Part shown: positions 1-9,651 of the stretch, one piece after another
Layout of the letters: every line of letters starts with the position of its first letter
Position numbering within the stretch: the first letter of the stretch is position 1
Origin: Bacteroidaceae bacterium
Lineage (GTDB): Bacteria; Bacteroidota; Bacteroidia; Bacteroidales; Bacteroidaceae
Direction of reading: 5' to 3'
Assembly: GCA_017442855.1 (NCBI GenBank)
Contig: JAFSPM010000002.1
Coordinates: 1 to 64,000 of the forward strand
DNA length: 64,000 bases
Notes under the pieces: model-generated
Told to the model about the DNA's origin: nothing
The model's database searches: none
The model's input: the letters and a program-made list of their open reading frames with translations, nothing else
Program-made: the position numbers and the translations under genes

Positions 1-800
1 AGAGAGCGGAAATTCCAACCACGGCGCAAATCACCGAAATCGATATGACTGCCCAGAATACCAGAGCGTCCGTCAAGGGTGACCGCAGCATCCTTCATGT
101 GGACATGATATACGCGATCGATAAAGTCATTGAGGAACAGATGGGGCTTGATGCCTTGCCAGATGAGGTGACTGGGGTCAAAATTCAGACCGAATTCTTT
201 ACGGTCGGCCATCTTCGCCAGCAGGCGTTGGGTGGAATAGTAATCGAATGCTATCTCGCCTGGATGTACCTCAAGTGCGAATTTGACATCACATTTCTTA
301 AAGACGTCTAAAATGGGGCTCCATAGTTCTACGATTCGGTTAAAGCCTGCCTCAATCATTTCCTCAGTTGTCTGGGGGAAAGAATACATATACTTCCAGA
401 TGGGGGATCCGGTGAAACCAGTGACTACGTGGACGCCAAACTTTGCAGCGACAACTGGCACCTTCATCATGGTATCGATGGCCCACTGCCTGATGGCCTC
501 CGGGTTATTGGCAAGGGCAGATGGTGCAAAATTATTCAAACGTGGGTCTGGGTCGTCGCCCACGCACTGGCCAATGATGTGAACAGCCAAGGCCGTCATG
601 ACCAGTCCGTTCTTTTTGAGGTTTTCCTTCATCCAGTTCACGTAACTCTCATCAGAGAGTGCTCGGTCAACATCGATGCCGTTGCCCCAACAAGCTACTT
701 CTAATCCGTCGTAACCCATTTTCTTGGCAAGCGTGCATAACTCATCAAATGGTAAGTCTGCCCATTGGATGGTGCATAGTGTAACAAGGTGTTTTCCCAT
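1..800 (-). CDS. Sugar phosphate isomerase/epimerase, TIM barrel (3' end outside window)
   Basis: Reading leftward from an ATG at 800, the frame stays open to the window edge and gives about 266 residues beginning MGKHLVTLCTIQWADLPFDE. It matches the AP-endonuclease-family-2 TIM-barrel fold of sugar phosphate isomerases/epimerases. Visible marks are the early LCTIQWADLPFDEL strand, FALEVHPGEIAFD (metal-binding Glu and His region), FGLNFDPSHLIWQG (Asp and His), VYHVHMKDA, and the terminal HIDFGDLRRGWNFRS. Family members isomerise or epimerise sugars such as those released by the neighbouring glycosidases, and many are cytoplasmic. No signal peptide is seen. The next gene on this strand begins 14 bp upstream of the start, so the two are likely co-transcribed. 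Substrate cannot be told from the sequence. Confidence 0.85.
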   Translation of the reverse strand, partial: MGKHLVTLCTIQWADLPFDELCTLAKKMGYDGLEVACWGNGIDVDRALSDESYVNWMKENLKKNGLVMTALAVHIIGQCVGDDPDPRLNNFAPSALANNPEAIRQWAIDTMMKVPVVAAKFGVHVVTGFTGSPIWKYMYSFPQTTEEMIEAGFNRIVELWSPILDVFKKCDVKFALEVHPGEIAFDYYSTQRLLAKMADRKEFGLNFDPSHLIWQGIKPHLFLNDFIDRVYHVHMKDAAVTLDGRSGILGSHIDFGDLRRGWNFRS

Positions 801-813
801 AATATTAGTATGT

Positions 814-1788
814 TTAAAATTGTACATCGCGCATGAAACGCACCATTTCGTCTATCCACAAATCAGATGATTTGCCTGTAGGAACAGCTCCGAAACCATG
901 CTGGGAATCAGAATAATAATGCAATTCTACTGGCACCTTGGCTTCCCTCCAAGCCATATAGACATCATGACTTTCCTCAGGATAAAAAATGTCATTGACT
1001 GGAGCACAAAGGAACACAGGAGCAGCATCAGCTGGGGCTTTCACGTCATGTGTCCATCCACCATAAATGATGCCACCAAAATTGGGCTTGCCTGCTTCAG
1101 AATGCTCCAACACCTGATGCATAGAAGTGATGGCTCCTGCCGAAAAGCCCACAATACCTATCTTATCAGGGTTGATGCCCCACTTTGCAGCATGTTGGCG
1201 AACCATACTGATGGCACGGTCGGCATCTTGGAAAGCCAAGTGGGTATATTCCATACTCAGACAGGCACCCGTAGCACTCTCACGAGACAATGCGCCCATC
1301 ACCTTACTCGACTTGATCGTCAAGTCTAGTCCGTCAACTTTGCCGTCAGCATTTTCATCACCTATAGGATGAGTGCGATATTTCAATACAAAGGCGGCGA
1401 TGCCTCGCATGCAAAGCTCCTCAGCTACCTTAATGCCTTCGCTCACATAAGAAAGGATGTAAAAGCCTCCACCTGGGCACACCACCATAGCAGAACCTGT
1501 GGCAATAGATGGGTCAGGCAGATAGACGGCAAGTGTAGGTGTCGATATATTGAAAAGGATTTCTTTGGTCTCATCAGTATAATCCTCCACATTCGTCCAA
1601 GATTCAGAGCCAGGAGCCTTGCCCTCATACAAATTCAACACTTCGGTAGGCTCCATCTTTGGAGCATTACCCAAACCTGCACAGCTCTTCATCTGTGCCT
1701 GTTGACCATTATCTGCATTGTTGGCCTGGTTGCCTTGGCCACAGCTGACCAACATAGCCATCGCCAACATCATAAAAAATTGTTTCAT
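814..1788 (-). CDS. Lipoprotein alpha/beta hydrolase (esterase family)
   Basis: 324 residues with a lipoprotein signal (MLVSC, lipid Cys at residue 16), so probably anchored in the periplasm or outer membrane. The alpha/beta hydrolase core runs from about residue 85. An oxyanion-type HGGG variant reads VVCPGGGFY. The nucleophile elbow GFSAG puts Ser at 216, with a likely acid Asp266 (PVNDIFYP) and His297 (SQHGFG). The closest recognisable group is the esterase/lipase or acetyl-xylan-esterase-like set in Bacteroidetes glycan loci, which removes acyl groups from plant polysaccharides. That substrate is inferred from the GH127/GH2/GH106 neighbours. Its promoter is divergent from that of the GH127 gene. 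The isomerase gene follows 14 bp downstream. Confidence 0.82.
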   Translation of the reverse strand: MKQFFMMLAMAMLVSCGQGNQANNADNGQQAQMKSCAGLGNAPKMEPTEVLNLYEGKAPGSESWTNVEDYTDETKEILFNISTPTLAVYLPDPSIATGSAMVVCPGGGFYILSYVSEGIKVAEELCMRGIAAFVLKYRTHPIGDENADGKVDGLDLTIKSSKVMGALSRESATGACLSMEYTHLAFQDADRAISMVRQHAAKWGINPDKIGIVGFSAGAITSMHQVLEHSEAGKPNFGGIIYGGWTHDVKAPADAAPVFLCAPVNDIFYPEESHDVYMAWREAKVPVELHYYSDSQHGFGAVPTGKSSDLWIDEMVRFMRDVQF

Positions 1789-1814
1789 ATCTAAATATCG
1801 TTTTTATATATGCA

Positions 1815-1822
1815 CAAAGGTA
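1815..1822 (-). promoter_or_regulatory. -7 element for the lipoprotein esterase gene
   Basis: The minus strand reads TACCTTTG, an exact TAnnTTTG Bacteroidetes -7 box, about 27 bp upstream of the esterase ATG. No TTTG lies at the ideal distance; a TTG is found 24 bp upstream. Expected transcript start is near 1808. Confidence 0.6.
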
Positions 1823-1841
1823 ATCATTTTCCTATAAACCT

Positions 1842-1872
1842 TTTGACAATATCGAGGGAAAATATAACTTTG
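1842..1872 (+). promoter_or_regulatory. Promoter of the GH127 gene
   Basis: TTTG (1842-1845), 19 bp, TAACTTTG (1865-1872): both Bacteroidetes sigma boxes at the expected spacing. Predicted start near 1879 gives a leader of about 18 nt before the ATG at 1897. Confidence 0.75.
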
Positions 1873-1896
1873 TGAAGTAAAATAACCTATAGTACA

Positions 1897-3753
1897 ATGA
1901 AAAACAGTTTTGTTGCCTTGGCTTTGTTGCTGATTTCTTTTTCAGCTTGCCAACAGAAGAACCCAAATGAGGATAATGCCTCGCTGAAGATGATTGAGGC
2001 GGTGGACTTCTCACACGTGAAAATAAACGATAGTTTCTGGTCGACCATCTTGCAGAAGCATGTGAGCGCCACCATTCCTGTATGCATTGACCAGATAGAA
2101 AACCAGACGGGACGCATTCAGAATTTTGAGAATGCTGCCAAGAAGCAGGGCGAGCACTCAGGTATCTACTTCGACGATTCAGATGTCTATAAGGCGCTGG
2201 AAGGCATTGCCTATACGCTGGTAAACAACCCCGACCCTGCCTTAGAGCAGAAGGCCGATGAGTGGATTGACAAGTTTGCTGCTGCTCAGGAGCCCGATGG
2301 ATACATCAATACCTACTATACTTTGACGGGCCTTGATCAGCGATGGACCAACATGGTGAAGCACGAGATGTATTGTGCTGGTCACATGATGGAGGCAGCT
2401 GTGGCTTACTACAAGGCAACAGGCAAGCGCAAGTTACTGGATGTGAGCGAAAGAATGGCTCAGCACATGATGACTCAGTTTGGTCCTGGCAAGCGTCACT
2501 GGGTGCCTGGGCATGAGGAGATAGAACTGGCTCTGGTGAAGCTGTATCAAGTGACAGGCAAGCAGGAATACCTGGATTTCTCTGAATGGCTGTTGAACGA
2601 ACGTGGACATGGTTATGGCTCTACGGGTGGCAACGGCGACTGGAATGCTGAGTATTTCCAGGACAATATGCCTGTGAAGGAAATGAGCAGCATTACTGGC
2701 CATGCCGTACGTAGTATGTATCTGTATTGCGGTATGGCTGACGTAGCTGCGCTGAAGGGAGATAATGAGTATATAGCTGCTTTGCATCGCCTGTGGGACG
2801 ATGTGGTGCTACGCAATATGTATGTGACAGGTGGCATCGGCTCGAGTGCCGACAACGAGGGTTTCACCGAAGACTACGACCTGCCTAACCTGGAAGCTTA
2901 TTGCGAGACTTGCGCATCAGTGGGTATGGTGTTATGGAACTGGCGCATGAACCAGTTTACGGGCGAAACGAAATATATTGACGTACTGGAACGTTCGCTC
3001 TATAACGGTGTGTTGGCTGGCATCTCTGCAGAAGGCGACAGGTTCTTCTATGTAAATCCGCTGGAGTCGAAGGGCGACCACCATCGTCAGGCTTGGTACG
3101 GATGCGCTTGCTGTCCCAGTCAGGTGTCACGCTTCATCCCTTCTATCGGCAACTATATCTATGGCGTTAGCAACAATGCCATTTGGGTAAACCTGTTTAT
3201 TGGCAACGAGGCAGTATTGCCTACCCCACAAGGTGACATCCCTGTCAGCATACAAACTAATATGCCTTGGAGCGGTGAGGTGAAAATGACGATGGGCAAG
3301 AACTACAAAGGTGAGATTCGTCTGCGTATTCCTGAGTGGGCAAGCGAATATCAGTTGCAGGTAAATGGCAAGAATGCGGATGCAGCTATCGACAAGGGCT
3401 ATGCTGTAATCAAGCATGCCTGGAAAGCTGGCGACGAAATCAGTCTCAACATGCCAATAGAGACAAAGATGGTAGCTGCCGACCCACGTGTAAAGGCCGA
3501 TGTGGGCAAGCGTGCCATCATGCGTGGCCCATTGGTGTTCTGCGCTGAAGAGGTGGACAATAAAGAGGTGTACGACCAGATGCAGTTGGATGATGCCACT
3601 CAGTTCACAGCATCTTATAACGCCAACTTGCTGAATGGTATCGAGCAGATTCAAGTGAAGCAAGGTGACAACGCTTTCTCTTTGATTCCTTACTTCGCTT
3701 GGGATAACCGTGAGGCAGGAAGGATGAAAGTTTGGATAGACTATACGAATTGA
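1897..3753 (+). CDS. GH127 beta-L-arabinofuranosidase (DUF1680), lipoprotein
   Basis: 618 residues with a lipoprotein signal (SFSAC). It belongs to glycoside hydrolase family 127, retaining enzymes that release beta-L-arabinofuranose from plant glycans, using a zinc-bound Cys nucleophile. The four zinc ligands of Bifidobacterium HypBA1 (Glu338, Cys340, Cys417, Cys418) align by motif with Glu337 and Cys339 (CETCAS) and Cys405-Cys406 (YGCACCPSQ), so catalysis looks intact. The alpha/alpha barrel occupies roughly residues 35-430, followed by beta-sandwich domains. It has its own promoter and a strong hairpin after the stop, so it is probably monocistronic, with GH2 and GH106 genes next in line. 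Beta-L-Araf occurs in arabinan and RG-II side chains; the actual polymer is an inference. Confidence 0.93.
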   Translation: MKNSFVALALLLISFSACQQKNPNEDNASLKMIEAVDFSHVKINDSFWSTILQKHVSATIPVCIDQIENQTGRIQNFENAAKKQGEHSGIYFDDSDVYKALEGIAYTLVNNPDPALEQKADEWIDKFAAAQEPDGYINTYYTLTGLDQRWTNMVKHEMYCAGHMMEAAVAYYKATGKRKLLDVSERMAQHMMTQFGPGKRHWVPGHEEIELALVKLYQVTGKQEYLDFSEWLLNERGHGYGSTGGNGDWNAEYFQDNMPVKEMSSITGHAVRSMYLYCGMADVAALKGDNEYIAALHRLWDDVVLRNMYVTGGIGSSADNEGFTEDYDLPNLEAYCETCASVGMVLWNWRMNQFTGETKYIDVLERSLYNGVLAGISAEGDRFFYVNPLESKGDHHRQAWYGCACCPSQVSRFIPSIGNYIYGVSNNAIWVNLFIGNEAVLPTPQGDIPVSIQTNMPWSGEVKMTMGKNYKGEIRLRIPEWASEYQLQVNGKNADAAIDKGYAVIKHAWKAGDEISLNMPIETKMVAADPRVKADVGKRAIMRGPLVFCAEEVDNKEVYDQMQLDDATQFTASYNANLLNGIEQIQVKQGDNAFSLIPYFAWDNREAGRMKVWIDYTN

Positions 3754-3771
3754 AAAAATACTATCTCAATA

Positions 3772-3809
3772 GAAGTAGGCAAATCCCATCAATGGGATTT
3801 GCCTACTTC
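3772..3809 (+). terminator. Terminator hairpin after GH127
   Basis: An 18-bp perfect inverted repeat (3772-3789 with 3792-3809) around a 2-nt loop, 19 bp after the GH127 stop and followed by a pyrimidine-rich stretch. A near-perfect 38-bp palindrome could also be a protein-binding site, but its position fits a terminator. Confidence 0.75.
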
Positions 3810-3873
3810 ATCTACTTTCCTTTTAGAACAAAAAAGTGCGAGAAAAGATGAGGGAAATATGGGGAAAGTACCG

Positions 3874-3881
3874 TATCTTTG
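3874..3881 (+). promoter_or_regulatory. -7 element of the GH2-GH106 operon
   Basis: TATCTTTG fits TAnnTTTG exactly and lies 20 bp before the GH2 ATG. No clear TTTG sits at -33, so this promoter may need an activator. Confidence 0.55.
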
Positions 3882-3901
3882 CAAAAACATAATAATTAAT
3901 C

Positions 3902-6286
3902 ATGAAAACAATTTACCAAATGGCAGTAGCATCAACCCTGTTGTTAGCAAGCGCCTGCTCCAACAGCGAGCAAGCCGACATTAACCGTGACTGGAAGTTC
4001 TGGTCGGACACACAGACCATCCAGCAAGTGATTAACCTCCCACACGATGCCATGCAAACCGAGACGCGCTCGGCTGACGTGGCAGAAGGCCGTCACAACG
4101 GCTTCTACCCAGGCAATGTGTACCACTACGAGAAAACCTTCAACGCCTCTGCTGACCTGTTGCAGAAGCATGTTACCCTGAATTTCGAGGGAGTATATCG
4201 TAACAGCAAGGTATATGTAAATGACCAGGAAGCTGGCGGCTACCAATATGGCTATATGCCTTTCGATGTTTGCTTGGACGGACTGTTGGTAAAGGGTGAG
4301 AACACCATCCGTGTGGATGTGGACAACTCACAAGTGCCCAATAGTCGTTGGTATTCTGGTGCCGGCATCTATCGCCCCATCCACCTCACCGTTCAGGAGC
4401 AACAATATATAGAAGAGGTGAAGGTGAGTACCCTTAGTATCGCCCCTGCTACTATCCAAGTGGCAACAGCCCATCAAGGTGGCGAGGTAACTGTCAGCAT
4501 CTATGACGGCAATCAGCAAGTGGCGAGTGCCGAGGGCGACAAGGTGGAGCTGAAGATAGAAGGAGCCAAGCTATGGAGTGCCGAGCATCCCAACCTCTAC
4601 AAAGCTGTTGTTGAACTGAAACAAAACGGCAAGACCATCGAGCGACAGGAGAAGTCTTTCGGCATCCGTGAGATTAGCTGGAGCGCACAGGGCTTCAAGG
4701 TGAACGGCGAGGATGTATTGCTGCAAGGCGGTTGCATCCATCACGACAATGGTATCCTTGGTGCCGCTGAATACGACGAGGCTGCTTATCGCAAGGTGGC
4801 TATCATGAAGGAATATGGCTTCAACGCCATCCGTTCGTCTCACAACCCTTTGTCGGAAGCCATGCTGAAGGCCTGCGATGAACTGGGCATGTATGTGATG
4901 GATGAGTTGTGGGACATGTGGTATATCACCAAGACAGAGTTTGACTATTCTCATGATTTCTATGCCAACTACAAGGAAGACATCCGCCATTTCATCAAGA
5001 AAGACTTCAACCATCCGTCCGTAGTAATGTATTCCATTGGCAACGAGGTGGGTGAACCTGCCGAAGATAAAGGCGTTGAGTTGGCGAAGGAGCTGATAAC
5101 CCTGGTTCATCAGGCAGACAACTCACGTCCTGTCACCGCTGGTATCAACCTGATGATTGTTGGTTTGACGCGCATGGGCATGAACATCTTCGCACAGTCG
5201 AACGCAGCCGCCGGTCCTTCTAACGTGACCAGCGAGGAGTATAACAATATGATGGTGGCATCGAGCCAACAGATGCTGCAAGCCGTACTTGCTCCTGCGA
5301 TTGATGAAGCCACTACCCCTGTTTTGGATGCCCTTGATATTGCCGGCTACAACTATGCCAACCTGCGCTACCCCATTGAAGGTACCGCTCACCCTAACCG
5401 TATTGTAGTGGGTAGCGAGACCTTCCCGTATCAGTTAGCCGAGAATTGGGCATTAGTAGAGAAGCTGCCCTACCTGATAGGCGACTTCATGTGGACGGCT
5501 TGGGACTATATCGGTGAGATTGGTCTTGGTTCCTGGTACTACTCTGACGATACTGGCTTTGCCAACAAGACCTATCCTTGGAAACTCAACGGTGGCGGTG
5601 CCCTCGACCTGATTGGCAACCCCACGGGCGAGGCTCTTTGGGCAAAGGCTATCTGGCTGAAGGACAACAAGCCATACATCGGTGTGCGCCCCATCCACAA
5701 GGAGCAACTGATTAAGTCCATGTGGCGAGGTACCAACACCATCCCAAGTTGGAGTTGGCAAGGTTGCGAGGGTATGCCAACCGTAGTAGAGGTATATACC
5801 AGCGCACAGAAGGTGAAGCTCTATATCAACGACAAGCTGGTGGGTGAGCAGGAGGTAAGCAACTACCTCGCATCGTTCGATGTAACCTATGAGCCTGGCA
5901 CCTTGAAAGCTGTTTCCATCGATGCCAATGGCAAGGAGTATGAGCAGACCCTAACTTCTGCAACTGGTAAGGTCAGCCTCAGCATCGAACCTGAGAAGAG
6001 CAACATTAAGACTGGTGAATTGGCATTCGTCAACATCAACCTCGTGGGTGAGAACGGCATCGTGCAATCAAAAGCCGACCGCAAACTGAAAGTAACCGTA
6101 GAGGGAGGCGAGCTATTAGGCTTTGGCAGTCAGCAGCTGATTACCGAAGACAGCTTTACTACGGGCGAATACAGCACCTACTACGGACAATCACAAGCCG
6201 TTGTCCGCAGCTTCACCCCAGGTACTGTAATAATTAATGTTGCTGGCGAGGGTGTAGAGGCAAGCTATAAGTTACAAGTACGATAA
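3902..6286 (+). CDS. GH2 family glycoside hydrolase, beta-galactosidase-like lipoprotein
   Basis: 794 residues with a lipoprotein signal (ASACSN). Domain order is typical for Bacteroidetes GH2 enzymes: N-terminal jelly-roll sugar-binding domain (about 25-165), immunoglobulin-like domain (about 170-255), TIM barrel (about 260-560) and a C-terminal DUF4982-like domain near 610-680, then another beta domain. The acid/base Glu382 is in YSIGNEVGE and the nucleophile Glu506 in VVGSETFPY. Both are present, so a retaining exo-beta-glycosidase is expected. Substrate within GH2 (beta-galactoside, glucuronide, arabinopyranoside) cannot be assigned. The GH106 gene starts 13 bp downstream, which indicates an operon. 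Confidence 0.92.
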   Translation: MKTIYQMAVASTLLLASACSNSEQADINRDWKFWSDTQTIQQVINLPHDAMQTETRSADVAEGRHNGFYPGNVYHYEKTFNASADLLQKHVTLNFEGVYRNSKVYVNDQEAGGYQYGYMPFDVCLDGLLVKGENTIRVDVDNSQVPNSRWYSGAGIYRPIHLTVQEQQYIEEVKVSTLSIAPATIQVATAHQGGEVTVSIYDGNQQVASAEGDKVELKIEGAKLWSAEHPNLYKAVVELKQNGKTIERQEKSFGIREISWSAQGFKVNGEDVLLQGGCIHHDNGILGAAEYDEAAYRKVAIMKEYGFNAIRSSHNPLSEAMLKACDELGMYVMDELWDMWYITKTEFDYSHDFYANYKEDIRHFIKKDFNHPSVVMYSIGNEVGEPAEDKGVELAKELITLVHQADNSRPVTAGINLMIVGLTRMGMNIFAQSNAAAGPSNVTSEEYNNMMVASSQQMLQAVLAPAIDEATTPVLDALDIAGYNYANLRYPIEGTAHPNRIVVGSETFPYQLAENWALVEKLPYLIGDFMWTAWDYIGEIGLGSWYYSDDTGFANKTYPWKLNGGGALDLIGNPTGEALWAKAIWLKDNKPYIGVRPIHKEQLIKSMWRGTNTIPSWSWQGCEGMPTVVEVYTSAQKVKLYINDKLVGEQEVSNYLASFDVTYEPGTLKAVSIDANGKEYEQTLTSATGKVSLSIEPEKSNIKTGELAFVNINLVGENGIVQSKADRKLKVTVEGGELLGFGSQQLITEDSFTTGEYSTYYGQSQAVVRSFTPGTVIINVAGEGVEASYKLQVR

Positions 6287-6299
6287 TTAAACATTGAAT

Positions 6300-9200
6300 A
6301 TGAAAAGTATAAATAGATGGATGCTTTTGGCTGGGATTGCCTTGAGCGCTTGCACACAGCAACAATTTGACCAACAGCTATATGACAACTTCCAGAACCC
6401 GCCACAAGAAGCAAGACCCCGTGTTTGGTGGCACTGGATGAACGGCAATATTACCAAAGACGGCATCTACAAGGATTTAATGTGGATGAACCGTGTGGGT
6501 ATCGGTGGTTTCCATAATTTCGAGGCAGGACTGGCTACCCCGCAAATGGTTGACCACCGCATCTCCTACATGTCAGATGAATGGAAGGATGCTTTCAAAT
6601 ACGCCATCAGCCTTGCCGATTCATTAGGTATGGAGGTGGCTATTTCAAGTGCGCCTGGCTGGAGCAATACGGGTGGTCCTTGGGTGAAGCCTGAGAATGC
6701 CATGAAAAAACTGGTATGGCGAGAGACGGAAGTGAAAGGTGGGCAAACTTTGAGCATCGATTTACCTGAGCCATACACTACAATGAGCAACTTCCAGAAT
6801 GCTCCTGCCTCACCCAGCAGCAACATCATGCCTGATACAGAAGGGGTGAAATGGTATAAAGACTTGTATGTTTTGGCCATACGTAAAGATAAGGCAGACC
6901 TGACCATGCAGGAGATGCAGGCGAAGGTAACGAGCAGTGGCGGCAGATTCTCTTTGGAGCAATTGACAGACGGGGACTTGTCTATCGCCCAGCCATTGCT
7001 CCGTGACGACAAGCAGGGATATGCCTGGATTCAGTTTGAGTTCCCACAACCACAAACCATCAAGGCATTGAGTGTGGCAGATGGTGGTGTAAGGGGAGAA
7101 TGGCAAGTAAACAAGGCTCCTGTCACCAAACATCTTTTGGCAAGCGATGATGGCAAGACTTTCAAGCCTGTATGCGACATCCCTCATGGTGGAACCGCTC
7201 GTCAGACCGTTGATGTGCCGACCACGACAGCCAAGTTCTTCCGCATAAACTTCGACAACCCTGTGTCTGACCAGACATACGCTGCCCTGATGGGTGGTTT
7301 TATTCCACATCCGGCAGCAACACCAGTCAGCGAACTTGTATTATATGGGGTCAATAAGGTGAATCATGCAGAGGAGAAAGCCGCGTTTGCCTCTTCATTC
7401 GACATGATGGAAAACGAGACCCCTGCGGTGGATGGTACGCAAGAAGTAATAGACCTGACCGATAGGGTACAGAATGGCAAACTGGCATGGGATGCTCCCG
7501 AAGGCGACTGGCGCATCTATCGTTTTGGCTATACATTGACTGGCAAGACCAACCATCCTGCATCCCCAGAGGCAACAGGTTTGGAGGTAACAAAGCTGGA
7601 CAAGGATGCCATGACTGAATATATCAACTATTACTTAGACACTTATAAAGACGCTTCGGGCGGTTTGATGGGAGCCAAGGGTATTCACTACCTGTTGATT
7701 GACAGCTATGAGGCTGGCTGGGAGACCTGGTCGCCACAAATGCCACAGGAATTTGAGAAGCGCAGAGGCTACAACCTGCTGAAATGGATGCCAGCCCTGA
7801 CGGGTCAGATTGTGGAGAGTGCTGAGAAAACAGAACAATTCCTCTTCGACTGGCGCACCACCATTGGTGAACTGATAACAGAGAATATGTACAGCAACAT
7901 CCAACAGGTGCTGAAGGAGCGTGGTATGGAGAGTTATATGGAGGGACATGAGAATGGCAGACTATATATGCCCGATGGCATGGCCATCAAGAAAGATGCC
8001 GACATTCCAATGGGCGCCATGTGGCAGTTAGTCCCTAATATGCCAACTTCTAACTCCACCTACCCGATGTCTGAGTCTGATGTCCGTGAGTCCGCTTCTG
8101 TGGCCCATGTATATGGCAAGAAGCTGGTGGCAGTTGAATCATTGACAACCAACGGCCTGCAAGGTGCAGCATATAGTTATTATCCAGGCAATCTGAAGTC
8201 GGTTGCTGACTTAGAGCTGGCGAACGGTGCCAACCGTTTTGTAATTCAGACAAGTGCCCACCAGCCTGTTGATAATATGAAGCCTGGCGTTGGTTTGATG
8301 GTATTTGGTCAGTGGTTCCATCGTCATGAGACCTGGGCAGAGCAGGCCAAGGCATGGACCGACTACCTGGCACGCAGCAGCTATATGTTGCAACAAGGCA
8401 AGTTCGTGGCAGATGTGGCTTATTACTACGGTGAGGACAATGTGGTGACGGGCTTGTTTGGCGAAGAGCATCCTGCTGTGCCTGGTGGCTACAACTATGA
8501 CTATATCAATCCTGAAATACTCACCAACCTATTAGACTACAACGGCAAGCAGCTGACATTGCCAAGTGGCATGAGTTATAAGATGCTGGTACTCGATAAG
8601 AACTGCGACAGCATGTCATTGCCCGTATTGCGCAAAATAGCGGAACTGGCCAACAAGGGAGCCATCATCTGTGGCGAGAAGCCCAGCGTAGAGCCCACCA
8701 TGCAAGGCGACAAGGAGGAGTTCCAGCGTCTGGCGAATGAGGTGTGGAGCAAACCGAATGTCATCAGTGGAAAGAGTATCGCTGATGCATTGCAGCAGGC
8801 TGGCATCACACCCGATTTCTCTGCCAACGACATGAGCAACTTGCGCTATGTGCATCGCTCTACCGACAAGGCTGAGATTTATTGGGTGAACAACCGCACC
8901 GTGCAGGCTCGCAACATTGCTGCCACTTTCCGAGTGAAGGGACTCAAGCCTATGGTTTGGCACCCTGAGACGGGCAAGGCAGAGGATGTGTCCTACGAGG
9001 TGAAGGGCGACGTGACTACCGTACAATTGAGCTTGGTGGAGAACGATGCCGTATTCGTGGTATTCAGCGGCAAGGGCGATGACAAAGTTACGTTGCCTGC
9101 CGTACAGGAGACGCAGCTTTGCGAAATCAGTACCCCTTGGAAGGTGAAGTTCGACACCGCATGGGGTGGTCCTGCTGAGGTGACTTTCGACCAGCTGGCT

Positions 9201-9599
9201 TCCTATACCGAGTCAGCAGACCCTGGCATCAAGTACTATTCTGGCACTGCCATCTATAATAATAAGGTGTCAATCAATGAAGCTGATTTGCAGCAAGGCA
9301 GCCTAATATTAGATTTAGGGCAGGTTAGCTGTATGGCAGAAGTGAAAGTGAATGGCGTGAGCGCGGGCATCTTGTGGAAATATCCTTACCGTGCCGACAT
9401 CACCGGTTTATTGAAGGCTGGGGAGAACGACATCGAGGTGACGGTGGTGAACCAGTGGGTGAACCGACTGATTGGCGACAAGCAGCCTGATGCCAAGCAG
9501 AAATACACCTACGCTTCGTTTGACTACTTCTACCATGCCGGCTCTGAACTGCTGCCAGCTGGCTTGTTAGGACCTGTAAGAATAGTGGGTAAGAAATAA
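6300..9599 (+). CDS. GH106-like alpha-L-rhamnosidase lipoprotein
   Basis: 1,099 residues. I chose the ATG at 6300 because it is followed directly by a lipoprotein signal (MKSINRWMLLAGIALSAC); a TTG two codons upstream is less likely. The opening signature PRVWWHWMNGNITKDGI, then GIGGFHNFEAG and ISSAPGWSNTGGPWV, is characteristic of family 106 alpha-L-rhamnosidases such as the RG-II enzyme BT0986 of B. thetaiotaomicron. The barrel covers roughly 35-640, with beta domains inserted and at the C-terminus (PWKVKFDTAWGGP and a jelly-roll ending GPVRIVGK). It would release L-rhamnose outside the cytoplasm. It is co-transcribed with the GH2 gene and ends at a bidirectional terminator. Confidence 0.9.
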   Translation: MKSINRWMLLAGIALSACTQQQFDQQLYDNFQNPPQEARPRVWWHWMNGNITKDGIYKDLMWMNRVGIGGFHNFEAGLATPQMVDHRISYMSDEWKDAFKYAISLADSLGMEVAISSAPGWSNTGGPWVKPENAMKKLVWRETEVKGGQTLSIDLPEPYTTMSNFQNAPASPSSNIMPDTEGVKWYKDLYVLAIRKDKADLTMQEMQAKVTSSGGRFSLEQLTDGDLSIAQPLLRDDKQGYAWIQFEFPQPQTIKALSVADGGVRGEWQVNKAPVTKHLLASDDGKTFKPVCDIPHGGTARQTVDVPTTTAKFFRINFDNPVSDQTYAALMGGFIPHPAATPVSELVLYGVNKVNHAEEKAAFASSFDMMENETPAVDGTQEVIDLTDRVQNGKLAWDAPEGDWRIYRFGYTLTGKTNHPASPEATGLEVTKLDKDAMTEYINYYLDTYKDASGGLMGAKGIHYLLIDSYEAGWETWSPQMPQEFEKRRGYNLLKWMPALTGQIVESAEKTEQFLFDWRTTIGELITENMYSNIQQVLKERGMESYMEGHENGRLYMPDGMAIKKDADIPMGAMWQLVPNMPTSNSTYPMSESDVRESASVAHVYGKKLVAVESLTTNGLQGAAYSYYPGNLKSVADLELANGANRFVIQTSAHQPVDNMKPGVGLMVFGQWFHRHETWAEQAKAWTDYLARSSYMLQQGKFVADVAYYYGEDNVVTGLFGEEHPAVPGGYNYDYINPEILTNLLDYNGKQLTLPSGMSYKMLVLDKNCDSMSLPVLRKIAELANKGAIICGEKPSVEPTMQGDKEEFQRLANEVWSKPNVISGKSIADALQQAGITPDFSANDMSNLRYVHRSTDKAEIYWVNNRTVQARNIAATFRVKGLKPMVWHPETGKAEDVSYEVKGDVTTVQLSLVENDAVFVVFSGKGDDKVTLPAVQETQLCEISTPWKVKFDTAWGGPAEVTFDQLASYTESADPGIKYYSGTAIYNNKVSINEADLQQGSLILDLGQVSCMAEVKVNGVSAGILWKYPYRADITGLLKAGENDIEVTVVNQWVNRLIGDKQPDAKQKYTYASFDYFYHAGSELLPAGLLGPVRIVGKK

Positions 9600-9600
9600 G

Positions 9601-9645
9601 AAAACAAAAGCGTGAGTCCCTTTCTGAGACTCACGCTTTTGTTTT
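9601..9645. terminator. Bidirectional terminator between GH106 and SDR genes
   Basis: An 18-bp perfect stem (9601-9618 with 9628-9645) and 9-nt loop, A-rich on the left and T-rich on the right. It works in both directions and lies between convergent genes. Confidence 0.85.
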
Positions 9646-9651
9646 TGCATT

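Noticed and set aside
3127..3663. Minus-strand open frame of 178 codons opposite the GH127 gene
   Set aside because: Antisense shadow of the GH127 zinc-site region; no independent support.
4571..5110. Minus-strand open frame of 179 codons inside the GH2 gene
   Set aside because: It is the shadow of a clear GH2 barrel containing both catalytic Glu residues; it has no promoter or family resemblance.
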